A DNA stretch of 64,000 bases from Diadema setosum (Eukaryota > Echinodermata > Echinoidea > Diadematoida > Diadematidae): NCBI RefSeq assembly GCF_964275005.1, contig NC_092705.1, positions 5,630,641 through 5,694,640 on the forward strand, written 5' to 3'. Shown here piece by piece: positions 1 to 10,967 of this stretch. Numbering within the stretch: position 1 is the first letter of the stretch; each line of letters starts with the position of its first letter. A program made the position numbers and the translations under genes. Below the pieces are notes generated by a model. It searched no databases, was not told where the DNA came from, and saw nothing but the letters and a program-made list of their open reading frames with translations.

Positions 1-38
1 GATCCTCGTATATGAGTCCACCGATGTTGGTGTCCAAA
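1..38 (-). CDS. GH31 alpha-glucosidase, third coding exon, cut by the window edge
   Basis: A minus-strand acceptor (CGTTTTGCAG, AG at 40-39) opens an exon whose first base completes the split codon of the previous exon. It then reads LDTNIGGLIYED before the window ends. This matches the GH31 block seen as LFDTSIGPLVFSDQ in sucrase-isomaltase and LLNTTVAPLFFADQ in GAA, just ahead of the segment that leads to the catalytic domain. The rest of the gene, including the aspartate nucleophile, must lie to the left of this window. Confidence 0.78.
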
Positions 39-998
39 CTGCAAAACGAGACAGATTCTTGCGCGTTTAATCATCAGCAGAGGTCTGCTAGAATTCCACG
101 ACGTGTTCACCCTCTGCAAAAGCTTTCTTTGATACATGGTATATTGACGTCATTGGTGGAGAAAGAAATAGAAAACGAACCCCCCCCCCCCAAAAAAAAA
201 ATAATAATAATGAAAATAAATTAAGGAGGAAGTATTAACCAAACGTAATGAAAGGAACTCTGATTACGTGCTTTAAATTGGCTTCTAAAACAAAAACAGA
301 ACAGTAGGCCAAGGCGAAGTTTATAGGTGAAAGAGGGTCACATGGGGAATCAGTGATTATATCACCTTCCATTTTTTTTTTTTTTTTTTTTTTTGGGGGG
401 GGGGTTCACTTTCTCTGGAAATATCACCCTGAAAAAATTCCATACCAATATCATAATTTGAAATGCGGTATTTAGTGTGTTCATTTCCACATCAAGTATG
501 GCAGTTTCCACTCAACAACTGCAAACACTGACAAAGGTGACGGCAACTTGTTTTCTATCAAATACATAATTTTCACTCTTTGGGACAATATCAGTAAAGG
601 TCAGATTTTGTTACTTGTATACTTTGTATTCTATATTACTCTTTTTTTTTTGGAAATGAACTATATTTTGTTTCTGTATTTCTGTATTTCCTGCCTTGTA
701 GGTTACTGAACGAAATCAATTTGTTTACCATTTATCTTCATAGGTGAAAGTGTTATAGGAAACAACGGCATCATTTTTTACTCTCTTTTGGTGATCGAAT
801 CAAAATAAACAGCTTGTTATGATATTTCCGCTGTTAATGATATTATTTAGTGTCCAGGTTTGAGATTCACATTGATACAAAATTTTGCCACCATGCAGAT
901 TTCTGTGACTCTTAATTATATGCCTCCTTCGGGTCATCTTTCATTATGGTTTGAGGCGATGTGGACCTCATCACTGCCCAAAGCCTAGACCAACTTAC
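39..998 (-). other. GH31 gene intron 2
   Basis: About 960 bp between the third and second coding exons, bounded by GTAAGT and a TTTTGCAG acceptor. It holds homopolymer tracts (C and A near 181-200, T then G near 365-402) and AT-rich sequence. No further exon or recognisable element was seen. Confidence 0.7.
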
Positions 999-1195
999 AT
1001 CGGTGAGTTCGTGCTCCTCCTCATGATCCTGAACGTGAAAGGGTTCCGCTGGTACTCGATCTCGTACTCGGCGAAGGCGTTCTTCAGCAGGGTCTTCGGG
1101 TACTCGATGGGGACTTCGTATCGTGGCTTCCATCGACGATCGATAGCCTCGAGGTACTTGACCTCCGTGCGGTGTACGTAGCGATACTCATACAT
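999..1195 (-). CDS. GH31 alpha-glucosidase, second coding exon (N-terminal beta-sandwich domain)
   Basis: 197-nt exon, entered in phase 0 through an acceptor ending CTGCAG (1201-1196) and left in phase 2 at a GTAAGT donor (998-993). It encodes about 65 residues including RRWKPRYEVPIEYP and NPFTFRIMRRS. These align by eye with the GAA/SI segment that reads RRYEVPLETP and EPFGVIVHR before the GH31 catalytic barrel. Phase and content join correctly to the upstream exon at 7267-7695 and the downstream exon at 1-38. The intervening intron is about 6.1 kb and full of repeats. Confidence 0.82.
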
Positions 1196-1302
1196 CTGCA
1201 GAGACACGGGTGAAACGATGGTGAGGTGAGGGATTATTATGAGAATTGAATTTGCATAAAAATTCAAGAATATCATGAAATAAATGCAAGATAACTATAC
1301 TT

Positions 1303-1956
1303 GGGTACCTAAGGGGGGGGGGGGGTCACCGTGCACCCCCCCCCCAGGACTCCTCGAAACTTACATTTTCAGGATCCTCATGACATACCAAAACATAATC
1401 AAGATGTTAACAGGAACGAAAAGTGGTTGTTCTAGGTGAAATTTAATGTATTCTATTGTTTTTCATAATTTCTTATATATTTCGTTGTTTTTCAACTTTT
1501 GTTTTTTCTTTGTTTTTCTATTGGAAATTGTCACTGACCACTTTTCTACCATAATTAGCACAAAACTAATCAATGAAAGTGATTAATTGTAAAAATAATC
1601 AGGTTTTCATGACCTTCATGACAGAGCACCTGTTTTCCATAGGAAATGTACACAAAATCACAAAATTGTGCCCGTTTTGGGGAGACATACCGTTACAATA
1701 ATGGGCGTGACTTCGCAAAAGTATACGCGGATTTTGCAAAACAAAAGTTGAAAAAGTTGAAAAACAAAGAAATACATAAGAAATTATGAAAAACAATAGA
1801 ATACATTAAATTTCACCTAGAACAGCCACTTTTCGTTCCTGTTAACATCTTGATTATGTTTTGGTATGTCATGAGGATCCTGAAAATGTAAGTTTCGAGG
1901 AGTCCTGGGGGGGGGGGGGGGGGTGCACGGTGACCCCCCCCCCCCCTTAGGTACCC
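1303..1956. mobile_element. Foldback (MITE-like) element with G-run termini
   Basis: Two inverted arms of roughly 200 bp, about 1303-1500 and 1740-1956, surround a loop of about 240 bp. Both termini read GGGTACCTAAG followed by a long G run, a TCACCGTGCA core and a C run, so each end is itself a small hairpin. Arm identity by eye is above 90 percent apart from homopolymer lengths. No clear target duplication was found and no coding capacity is seen. The superfamily is unassigned. Confidence 0.75.
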
Positions 1957-2497
1957 GACTACTATGCCCGTGTTTTGAAGGATTCGTGGAACTCATTTCC
2001 AGCTGAAACTTTACCCTATGTGTTATGAAAATGTGCGAAAATACTTGCCCCTTGGCATGGCAACAGCCACAAAATTTTCGTTTTATTTCGAATGAAAGAC
2101 TACAATCATTATGTTCACATTGATAAAACAATCATATATGGATTATTACTCTATCAAAATATGTATATATAGTGATGATAATTGAATATCATAATTACGA
2201 TCACTGCAGTGATCATTGTCTATGTCCATTGAAACAAAAAAAAAGAATAAAAAAACTTTTTTCCGTTGAAATTCAAGAATCATCTGCGCCATTCACATGA
2301 AAAAAAAAAAGTTGTGTGCACAAGAATGGAGAGAAATATTAAAACTCGTTTCCTTCTGCGAGCTTTGTATTCTATGAGAATTTTTACGACAAATAATAAA
2401 TAACTAAAAAAAAAACCCCAAGCAGAATAGAGACATTTATCATAGCGCACGCAAACAAGACATAACTCCACGCAGATACGCCACAGTACATCCACGA

Positions 2498-2540
2498 CAG
2501 GGGCGGATCCAGGAATTCCGTAAATGGGGGAGGGGTAAAG
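2498..2540 (+). mobile_element. End fragment of a hAT-like MITE
   Basis: Starts CAGGGGCGGATCCAGGAATT and continues with a G-rich stretch. It matches the right terminus (reverse complement) of the complete small element at 48857-49017. Only about 40 bp remain, and no second terminus was found nearby. Confidence 0.5.
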
Positions 2541-3600
2541 ACCGATATGAACATGCGGTGTATATCATCATTTCTTATCGCTTCATTAATGCCGTATCAG
2601 CATTTCATGTAAACATCGTCCATGCAAATGTGATACCATGCATATCTTTTCTTAACTCGGACTGCAGTTCCAACTGACAAGACTACATTCAAGTTCAAAT
2701 TCAAGTTATTCATTTCATCTCTAACAAAATGTAATTTAATTACAAAGAAACATTTAAATATACATGACAGGAAATCAGCACAACAATGTAATAAAAAAAA
2801 AACCAAAGTGTGAACTGAGGCACAATGATAAATGCTGTTAACTTTTTCAATATAATATGCCTTAAGCTTATGATTTTTACTACGTTTGAATGTACACTCA
2901 CTCACTTAAATACACACACACAAGCTTGTGTCTACCCACAACTTTAATATAATGTACTCGCGTTGCGTAGGAGTGTAACTATACACTAGAGTAACTTATT
3001 GGGAGTGCGATATTTTCTTATAATAATTCAAAACGAAATTGGGCGGTCTTACACACACATATTTGCATGATAATTTGATGGGATGGTGATCAGAGTAGGA
3101 CCAAAAACAAACAAAGGTTTTTTATTTGGTTGAGTCATCGTCTGTAAAAGAACGAGAACCACAGAGCAAACACCAAGTCAGGAGGCTTATCACACACAAA
3201 CCAATGTCGCTCTCATCATGGTACCACGTACACCATGATAAGAGTCCTATCAATTCACTCGCTATATGTAACATCACACGACTGTCTTGTCCATGACTAG
3301 AGAACGATGTAATGTAATGCTGAATATTATTATGGGTAATAAACTAGATTGATTATTGTTCAACTGTGCGTTGTGGGGGCTGTTATCTCGGATCCGTTTC
3401 ATAAACCACGACCTCTATAGAGGGCTATATCTTGAATTATAATGTTGTTGTTCTATCATATCAAAAGAAAAAAGACCCACCAAAGTATGCGTGTGGAGAT
3501 AGAACTTTTGTGGCAACTGAACAATGGGTAAAGGTCATTGATATAAAATGTCAAGGGGGCAGGAAGTCTCAACAGAAATGAATCTTGGCTCCGTTTCCAT

Positions 3601-3639
3601 CTTATAATGTGCAACAATAATATTGTTGCACATTATAAG
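3601..3639. repeat. Perfect 39-nt palindrome
   Basis: Nineteen-base arms CTTATAATGTGCAACAATA and its reverse complement flank a single central A. Transcribed RNA could form an uninterrupted hairpin. It lies inside the GH31 intron. It could be the core of a very short foldback element; no flanking duplication is clear. Confidence 0.75.
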
Positions 3640-4801
3640 GAAAATATTATTGTTTCTGGGCTAACAAAAAATATTATTCCCACACGTTCAATTGAATGAG
3701 CTTTGTTGCTCACATGGGCCTCATGTGCAAATGAAAATAAAATGAATTTTTCTATTCTTAATCTGTTCATTTTCATGAATTTATTGTGTTTAGTTTTACG
3801 GCATAGTGTAGTTGTGCCTGGATTTCTCTCCATCATAACTTGTGTTTGATGGAAAGAGTAAACTAAGAATGAATTGAACTTTAACACGAAATATACACAA
3901 GAATTTCATTAGCGTTGCAAAATGAATCTTCTATACATGCAGAATGAATAATATACACGATGATATGAATATGAGTACATCTACTGATTGCTTATTTCTT
4001 TTACCTCTTGTTTATTCAGTGATTTCACCCCTGCAGAGAAAACTAGGCATCTTTCATCACTTGTTTCAATAACTATCATAACTGTTTGCTTGTGATTTTT
4101 TTTTTATATTGGGTGTATTTTTTTTTGGCACATGCTTGCACGTGTTTTGATCATGCCTGTTTGTTCTTTTTGGAATTTTTCTATATGTACATGCTTTTAC
4201 CAGAGTGAAATATGAGAACTAATTATATTAAACAAACAAATAAATGAACAATATTTTAAGTGACAATTATATACTGCATATCGGTACACCTATAGAGTCA
4301 GTTCTGTATAAAATGGGACTTGCTTTAAATTAAGAATTTTCAAAAATACCTGACATAAAAGTATATACATTGTATAAGGTTGCTTCTCCCCATCCCCGTT
4401 TTAATGATAGGCTTTGAAAAAAGCATTTGTATCTTTATCAGGTACTGTATTTTCTTCCCTCTCGAAGGTGAGATTTTCAAAGATCAGCGCGATTAATCAT
4501 TGGCAGTATACTCCTTTATACGTGTGATATATCTGTCAGATCTCAATTGAAAGGTTTCAGATGACATTCATATTGGTCTGAAAGAAAGAGCGTCAGCCAA
4601 GCTAAACCATATTAGCTTGGGGATGCCTTGCAAACATGACTCTCAGTGCTAATGACATAGTTGTCATCATCAGAAACATGTATGCAACGAGCTTGAACCA
4701 ATATCATTGAATATCTGAATAATAAAATTTCATATCCGACTACTTTGTAATTATTGTCCATTGCCAAAGATATCATTTTTCAAAGTACAAAACATACCAT
4801 G

Positions 4802-4802
<1 letters not shown>

Positions 4803-4847
<45 letters not shown>
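4803..4847. repeat. TA microsatellite
   Basis: About 22 uninterrupted TA units inside the large GH31 intron. Confidence 0.9.
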
Positions 4848-4851
<4 letters not shown>

Positions 4852-5673
4852 CTAATATGTGCTATGTTCAAACATTATATATCCAATATCTTTAGACATC
4901 TTTATCTTATAAACTATTTTTCGTTGCCAAAGATACAATTTTTCACAAAAGAAAACATGAAGATGCGTGATCTATATATGTATATATACATGCTGTATAT
5001 ATTTGTTGCTTATGCCTTATATATGCTGTGTTCAAACACTTTATCTCAACATTTATTGATATATCTTTATCTTATTAAATACCTTCAGGAAACAAGAGCA
5101 GACAGATGATCACATTCCTGAGATATTTCAAAAATCCTCAGGGTGCTAAATATGTGTATTATAATATCATGTTTGATGTCAAAGTGACATGATCAAATAC
5201 AACATGTTCTCTGATCTAGTCATCTAACTGTCAGTTATAAGAACTGACATTGTAGTCACGTCAACAGTGAAAATCGGTGTGTCCATGCCAGTCATTGGTT
5301 TATCTGCAGTAGGTGAAATCATGCAATTTACATGCCCATATAATTTGTGATCACAATCCAAACGCAAAGGAGGGTAGAGATTCTTCAGTTGCATACACGT
5401 TTGAAAATGGTATACAGTGAAAAATGCCAATAATTATGAAACAACCTGTTCCCCAAGTAGCATCACATTACGTGTATGGACTCGTTTGGTGATTAATCTT
5501 TAAAATAATGTACATGTACGAGAAAGATATTTGGTCGAAATCCTTTTTTACTATTAAGAAAAACAATTTTATTCATTTACGTTAACGATCAACCAATGTC
5601 CATGTGATTCACTGTACTCAGGAACTTTGTTCAATTGGCTTTCTGTTATATTCTCGTACGAAAAGAATTCAGA

Positions 5674-5734
5674 AATCAAATCAAATCAAATCAAATCAAA
5701 TCAAATCAAATCAAATCAAATCAAATCAAATCAA
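5674..5734. repeat. TCAAA pentanucleotide microsatellite
   Basis: About 12 perfect tandem copies of TCAAA in the GH31 intron. Confidence 0.9.
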
Positions 5735-6950
5735 GAGTATGTGTATCCTATCTAACGTGACAATTGAGATATTGTATTTTATCTAAAAGATATCTGACAA
5801 CGTATTGAACTTGGACGAAATAAGAAGAAAAACAGCAGACAAAGTGGCAGAGATGTCAGGTATCATACCCTGCTGCGAACTGCGAACTTTTTTAACTTTT
5901 AAAAGTCTCTGAGGTCAAGCAATGTATAACTTGTGGTAGGCATATTGTGAGGGACATGTAGGCGACAGATTGGACAGTTTTGTTGTACATATTAACAAAA
6001 TTCCTGCTTCTTTACAGTATTGATTGGAGACACATATGTAGAGAAAAAAATCCAAAACCACCGGTAGTGTAAAATGCATTGTGTTCATCGTCTTGATTAC
6101 AAATTCAGGATTACAATATATTTCGTCTTTCCACGACCCTTATTTAGGAGAAAGATGGACGCATGAAGTACAGGTGCATGTGGTTAAGACATTTCATTGT
6201 CTTAAAAACTGATGACTTTTATGCATTGATAGCCCTTTAAGTTTTTTCGATAATGACATTTCGTGCTTGTAATACATAGAAATTCTTCTGGCTTGGTAAA
6301 AGCTTCAGTTACTGGTTTCCTTGCCAACGTATATTCACATCATTTTGTCCAGCCTCAACGCTGCTCAAGGTAGGAATTATATATACATGTAGTTTTGTGT
6401 TTGGTTTGTTTGAGATGTTTGATTTGTTTGTTTGCTTGTTTGTTTGTTTGTTTTTTTTAAGAAGATCAAAGCATTCTGTTTTGTCAAGAAACACTATCTC
6501 CATCCCAGCATTTGTTTGATACAGCATAGAAATATCTTCCTCATTTTCTAAGTATTTTAGTTCATTTGCATGATCTTATTCGAACCCTTTACAGAAGAGA
6601 ATGAATTAACGGAGATGTGCATTGCCTATAATACGACGCCGAATACTTACATATTATGTAGCTTGTTTAGAGGATCTCTATAACTTTTTTTAGTTTTCCA
6701 GGAAAAACAGTATACCTTTAATTGTCGTCATGATTATCAGGATGTATCAAGAAGACAGTCATGTTATACTCTTCTCAAACTTTACGAGGGTGATATGGAA
6801 GGGTGGATGATGTTTGTGTAATTTTCAGTATTAGCAACGACAGTCAGACAGACAGTCAGTAAAGAATAACTTTGCTGGACTACAGGATATAATTATTCAA
6901 ATCGAGGAAAAGATTCATCTGATTGGAAAATCATCTGGGTAAACGTTTAT

Positions 6951-7078
6951 TTGGTCACAATCAGTTGCAAATTACCTGTTCTTGATGAGACTTTCGCGTT
7001 CAATCTGAAGAAACCTACAGATATCCAGTAGCCGAAAGTCTCATCAAGAACAGGTAATTTGCAACTGATTGTGACCAA
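6951..7078. repeat. Exact 46-bp inverted repeat (young hairpin element)
   Basis: Arms 6951-6996 and 7033-7078 are exact reverse complements, starting TTGGTCACAATCAGTTGC, around a 36-bp loop. Imperfect complementarity continues outward to about 6935 and 7095. The hairpin sits about 190 bp inside the intron from the GH31 exon 1 donor. Perfect arms imply a recent origin or ongoing correction between arms. No coding content. Confidence 0.85.
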
Positions 7079-7266
7079 ATTAACTTTAACCCAGGATATA
7101 TTCTTATTTCACTGTTTTGTTTTGCTTTTTGGGTTGCTTTTGTTTTTACAATTTGAAGAAAAATGAATACCCAACATAAACAAATGGGATATGTCCAGAG
7201 CGCCGATGATCTTCCGTTTATATCATTGTGTGAAAACGAGCGTCGATGTCAATTCTCTGCACGTAC

Positions 7267-7695
7267 CTTCATGTGGAGGATATTCTCCTTGTAATATTCC
7301 GCCCTAAACCGGAGATTGTCAATCTGCTCGTAGAAAAATCTGGGCGTCTTTAACCGCATGAGGTCCAGTTGGAACCCTTCGGCCACCTCTTGCTCCCTGC
7401 CCAGGACCCGGTACCCTACCCCGAGCGGCAGGTAGCACTCGGGGATCCGGTTGAGACGGTCCCATGTTATGCGCTGGTAGCAGCAGCCGCGCAGCATGCA
7501 CTGTCTCCGTGTTGGGATCTCCACGTCGGGAAAGCAGTTGATGCGATCATTCTCCGGGATGTCGCCACAAGTCACCGGGTTGAACCTCCAGTTCGAATAC
7601 GGTTGCAACGTGACGACGATGGAGGGCACGAGGATGATGATGCCGACGACCATGAAGACGACTATGGCCACGATGGCCTGCAGAACCCTACTCAT
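7267..7695 (-). CDS. GH31 alpha-glucosidase (maltase-glucoamylase type), first coding exon: membrane anchor plus trefoil domain
   Basis: First coding exon, 143 aa, of a type II membrane glycoside hydrolase of family 31, which releases glucose from the non-reducing ends of alpha-glucans at the cell surface or in the lumen. ATG at 7695-7693 is the first in-frame ATG and is followed by a five-residue tail and a hydrophobic anchor at about residues 6-30. A P-type trefoil domain follows, with six cysteines at 43, 54, 66, 71, 72 and 87, the family signature C-x4-C-C-Y at 66-73 and the closing CYLP at 87-90. The last 50 residues match the start of the GH31 N-terminal domain (TPRFF...LRF). The exon ends at AAG followed by GTACGT (donor at 7266-7265), phase 0. 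Sucrase-isomaltase, MGAM and lysosomal GAA share this order; the membrane anchor favours the first two. Catalytic residues lie outside the window. Confidence 0.85.
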
Positions 7696-10131
7696 GATCA
7701 ACGATCACGGGGGACAGTTAGATAAGGGAAAACAACAGCTGCCGGGAAGATGTCCACCGATAAATTTGCTAACACCAGCGAAACCGATGAATTCGTAAAA
7801 TTAGGACATATTCATTCAGTTTAAGATTAATTCCACTGGTGTAGTAATCCGTTAGTCCGGAATGTGCGACGGTGTTACGTTCACTCCCAATAATATTATT
7901 GGGTGTGTTACAGGAACTTTACGCGTACGTTCAACACAAGGCGAACCTAGGTAGCATTCCCGCGCCCAATTGATGTCAGAAAAAAGGAAAATGGCGACCA
8001 AGTGTTATGATAAGGAAATGCTCAGGCAAAGGTTGAAAATTTTCATTAATTATTGACACTGTCGGGTCAGATGTTTAGCCGTCAGTCAGACGTTATGAAA
8101 CAACCATGATCGTTCGAATCAATGAGTGGCACTTTCTACAAATCAACTGCCCGTCAAGTCACATCTACATCCTAAATAACTGATATCCTATGTCAGAAAG
8201 TGTTTGACAAAATCTGCATAATTCACTATTCTATCCCAATTGCGGCACTCAGTCGTGAAGTACAATTGTCTATAAACCTTGAACAAGACTACCGCTGAGT
8301 TATGTTCAGGTTTAAACTGAAGAGCGGGTAAACAGGAGGGTTAATATATAACCAGGCGCTGCGTCGCTCCTTGGTTAATGATTTACCCCGTTCGCCATAT
8401 CACAGACGTGATTCAACGCGGCGGCAGGTACCACTATTATGACGTCACTCTCACCGGCTGCAATTGATGGTCTACTACGGGAATTCAAGGATACAATAAT
8501 CAAAGTTCCACCACTAATGGTCTATGTTTTTCTAATAATATTATTAATAGTGATGAGACGAATGCGTCTGACGTATTATTATTAAAGTTTAAGCCCTGCA
8601 TGCTCTGCTCCGTCAGAACTGCGTACTTTTACGTAAAGTTCTGTTGATGAGCTCCCGTGGATCCGGGCTGCTGCGGTAGGGACTTGTAAATTCACTTTTT
8701 GGAAAATAAAGAATGGGAATAGGATTGTGTTGCTAAGGGTAACGACAATGATGATAAGAACATTGCTAACGATGAGAATGACAACAGTGATGATTACTCA
8801 TAATAAATATTATCATTCTTAGCATCGATGTAAGTATTTTAGTAGTGGTTTCATCGTCAATGTCATGATCACCACAACAACATCCATCACTGAATGAATC
8901 CAGCACTAGATTAAACCGATCCTTCCACTAACACTAAAATATTCACGCAAAGAAGAAGAAAAGGTGAGTTTTCTTTTCTTTTCAAAGCAACCATATCAGT
9001 GCTAAAGATATAGTCAAGAGAGACATCTAGCTCTAAAGTGCTCTAAAGAGCGCTGTGTTTTTTCTCAAGTATGATGGTATATGACCTTTTCATTCCATGA
9101 ATGCTTGATGGGATGAAAATAAATTCAGCATTTATCATGACGAGGGGCAATGTGAGTAGTTATCGAACTTTGCTCTTGGCGAATAACAAGACTGGAATGT
9201 CTGAGCAAACAAACAGGCAGTAATCCATTGCAAAACCGTTTCCTTTCGGATGCCAAGTTGGAGAGGGATCTTTACGCAGTGGTCTTTACATAAGAAGAAT
9301 CAAAGAACTGTAAAGGTCCTTGCTCTGAAACAGTGAAAAAAGCGAAGAAGAATCAAGAAATATCTGTGTGGAATTGTACGTAATGCTTAAGTCAAGAAAG
9401 ATAAGTAACTGAAAGTATACCTGTACTGAGTGGGAGCAATTAAAGGAAATTCAACGAAAAGGAGAAAGAGAGTTGGGGGAGGGGAAAATATTACCATGGT
9501 TTTGGTTCATTTTCATATTTTGTATATTTAAGATATATATCGATGGGATACTTGCAGTGGATCTGTATATAATTTGCGGAAGCAGTGACATGGAACTTCA
9601 AAGAAATGTCACAATTCTGAATACACCAGAAACAGATTAAAAGGGAGTCACAAAAAGCAATCCGTTTTCAATGTCTAACAGTCTTCAACCATGACATATC
9701 GCGAACTGCTTATGGCTTTGCTGGTCACGTGACTACGGTGTTGCTCGTCTGGCGCCCTCATTGCCACATTTATTTTTTTTTTTGTCTTCTTTCGTTCTAT
9801 CTGCCTGTCATTCATTCAACCATTCACTCACTCATTCATTCATTCATTGATTAATTTATTTAGTCATTCATTCACTCACTCATTCATTCATTCATTCATT
9901 CATTTATTCATTCATTCATTTTTCCTCTCTTATTTCTCCTACATTCTTTGTTTTTGCCAACGTTGACGTGTTTGTATGAATGCCAATAACTTTATGCAAA
10001 GTGTATGAATCTTAAAGAAATTTTCAGGTACGGTCAGACACGGACGATTCATGCAAATGATGATGATTATCATTATTATTATTATTATTATTTTTTTTTT
10101 TTTTTTTTTTTGTGGTAATCGTGCTCGTCAC
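7696..10131. other. Upstream region of the GH31 gene and intergenic DNA
   Basis: Probably includes the 5' UTR and promoter of the minus-strand GH31 gene just right of 7695; no TATA box or upstream exon could be fixed. It otherwise holds AT-rich DNA, a CATT-type repeat (9811-9925) and an ATT run followed by a T tract (10065-10111). No coding signature was found. Confidence 0.5.
9811..9925. repeat. Degenerate CATT tetranucleotide repeat
   Basis: Runs of CATT with interspersed CACT and TATT variants over about 110 bp. Confidence 0.85.
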
Positions 10132-10194
10132 CTAGACCCAAAGTTCCCGCCGGAAGCGAATATGTCCCGGAACGCCGAAGGCGCCCCCATTCGT

Positions 10195-10713
10195 AGCCTT
10201 TTGTCAAGGCCCTCTCGCTGTATGGTAAAGAGAGCCCAGCTGAGTGGGGTTGCGCGAGGGCCTTTTGAGATCTGCTTCGCATCCTTTTGTTAGCCCTTTG
10301 AATTACCGACTTTTGCTCCCCGATTTCGGGAGCAAAAGTCGGGGTCCAATCAGCGTGTCTGTCTGCTCGAACCCGATTTGAATAGAGCGAATGCACGCCG
10401 CTGCCGCAGACCTCACAGAACTCTACACACTCTCACAGAACTCTACACACAGAGTGTGTAGAGTTCCGTGGCAGACCTCCTCGGGTGGTCAGAGATGCAT
10501 GCGAACAGGCTTGATTGACCACCAAGGCTGAGGATGCGGGGAGCGCGCCATTCCATTGGTTGACCGGAAGCCATTAAAATGAGTATTCAGAAGGTTCACG
10601 TGTCATGAATAATAATGTGTGAAGCAGATCTCAAAAGGCCCTCGCGCTGGCGCGCTCGGCTGGGCTCGCTTCGCTCGCCCATTACAGCGAGAGGGCCTTG
10701 ACAGAAGGCTACA
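10195..10713. mobile_element. Foldback DNA transposon (hAT-like, non-autonomous) in the LINE 5' region
   Basis: 519 bp with imperfect terminal inverted repeats of about 90 bp; ends read AGCCTTTTGTCAAGG and, on the other strand, AGCCTTCTGTCAAGG. Flanked by the 8-bp duplication CCATTCGT (10187-10194 and 10714-10721). An uninterrupted version of the site is present at 16712-16722. An 8-bp duplication fits the hAT superfamily, but no transposase is present. Internal hairpins occur at about 10309-10342 and 10432-10476. Confidence 0.75.
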
Positions 10714-10967
10714 CCATTCGTCGAAAACTTTTTGGCGCTAGAGCACGCATTGACACGGGGTTGCTGGTTGTTGGTTGTTGGTCTCTCGTTGTTTTTCCAT
10801 TTTTGTGGCTAAATGGATTCATGACTGTGGATAGAATCATTCAGAGGTAAGCAATCATTCTGGGCTTCATTTGCACCCCATTTTGCACAACTAACGATTC
10901 TAGTATAGATTTATTAGAGCTAGCATAGATTTTGAATCTCCCGCCCTTTTTATTGAGTAGCGCCAAT

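Larger units (their letters stand above)
1196..7266 (-). other. GH31 gene intron 1
   Basis: About 6.1 kb intron between the first two coding exons, with GTACGT donor and CTGCAG acceptor. It contains a foldback element (1303-1956), an end fragment of a hAT-like MITE (2498-2540), a 39-bp palindrome (3601-3639), a TA microsatellite (4803-4847), a TCAAA repeat (5674-5734) and an exact 46-bp inverted repeat (6951-7078). The open frames in it are short and show no family signature. The remainder is AT-rich DNA in which I see nothing specific. Confidence 0.65.

Noticed and set aside
5224-5430. 68-codon minus-strand frame in the GH31 intron
   Set aside because: No family signature, no matching splice sites, composition like the surrounding intron.
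7369-7798. Plus-strand open frames opposite the GH31 exon 1
   Set aside because: They are antisense shadows of a GC-rich coding exon; the minus-strand frame has the trefoil cysteines, splice donor and membrane anchor.
10065-10111. Poly(T)/ATT tract as the 3' tail of a minus-strand retroelement
   Set aside because: No coding or conserved 3' block could be recognised next to it; left as simple repeat.
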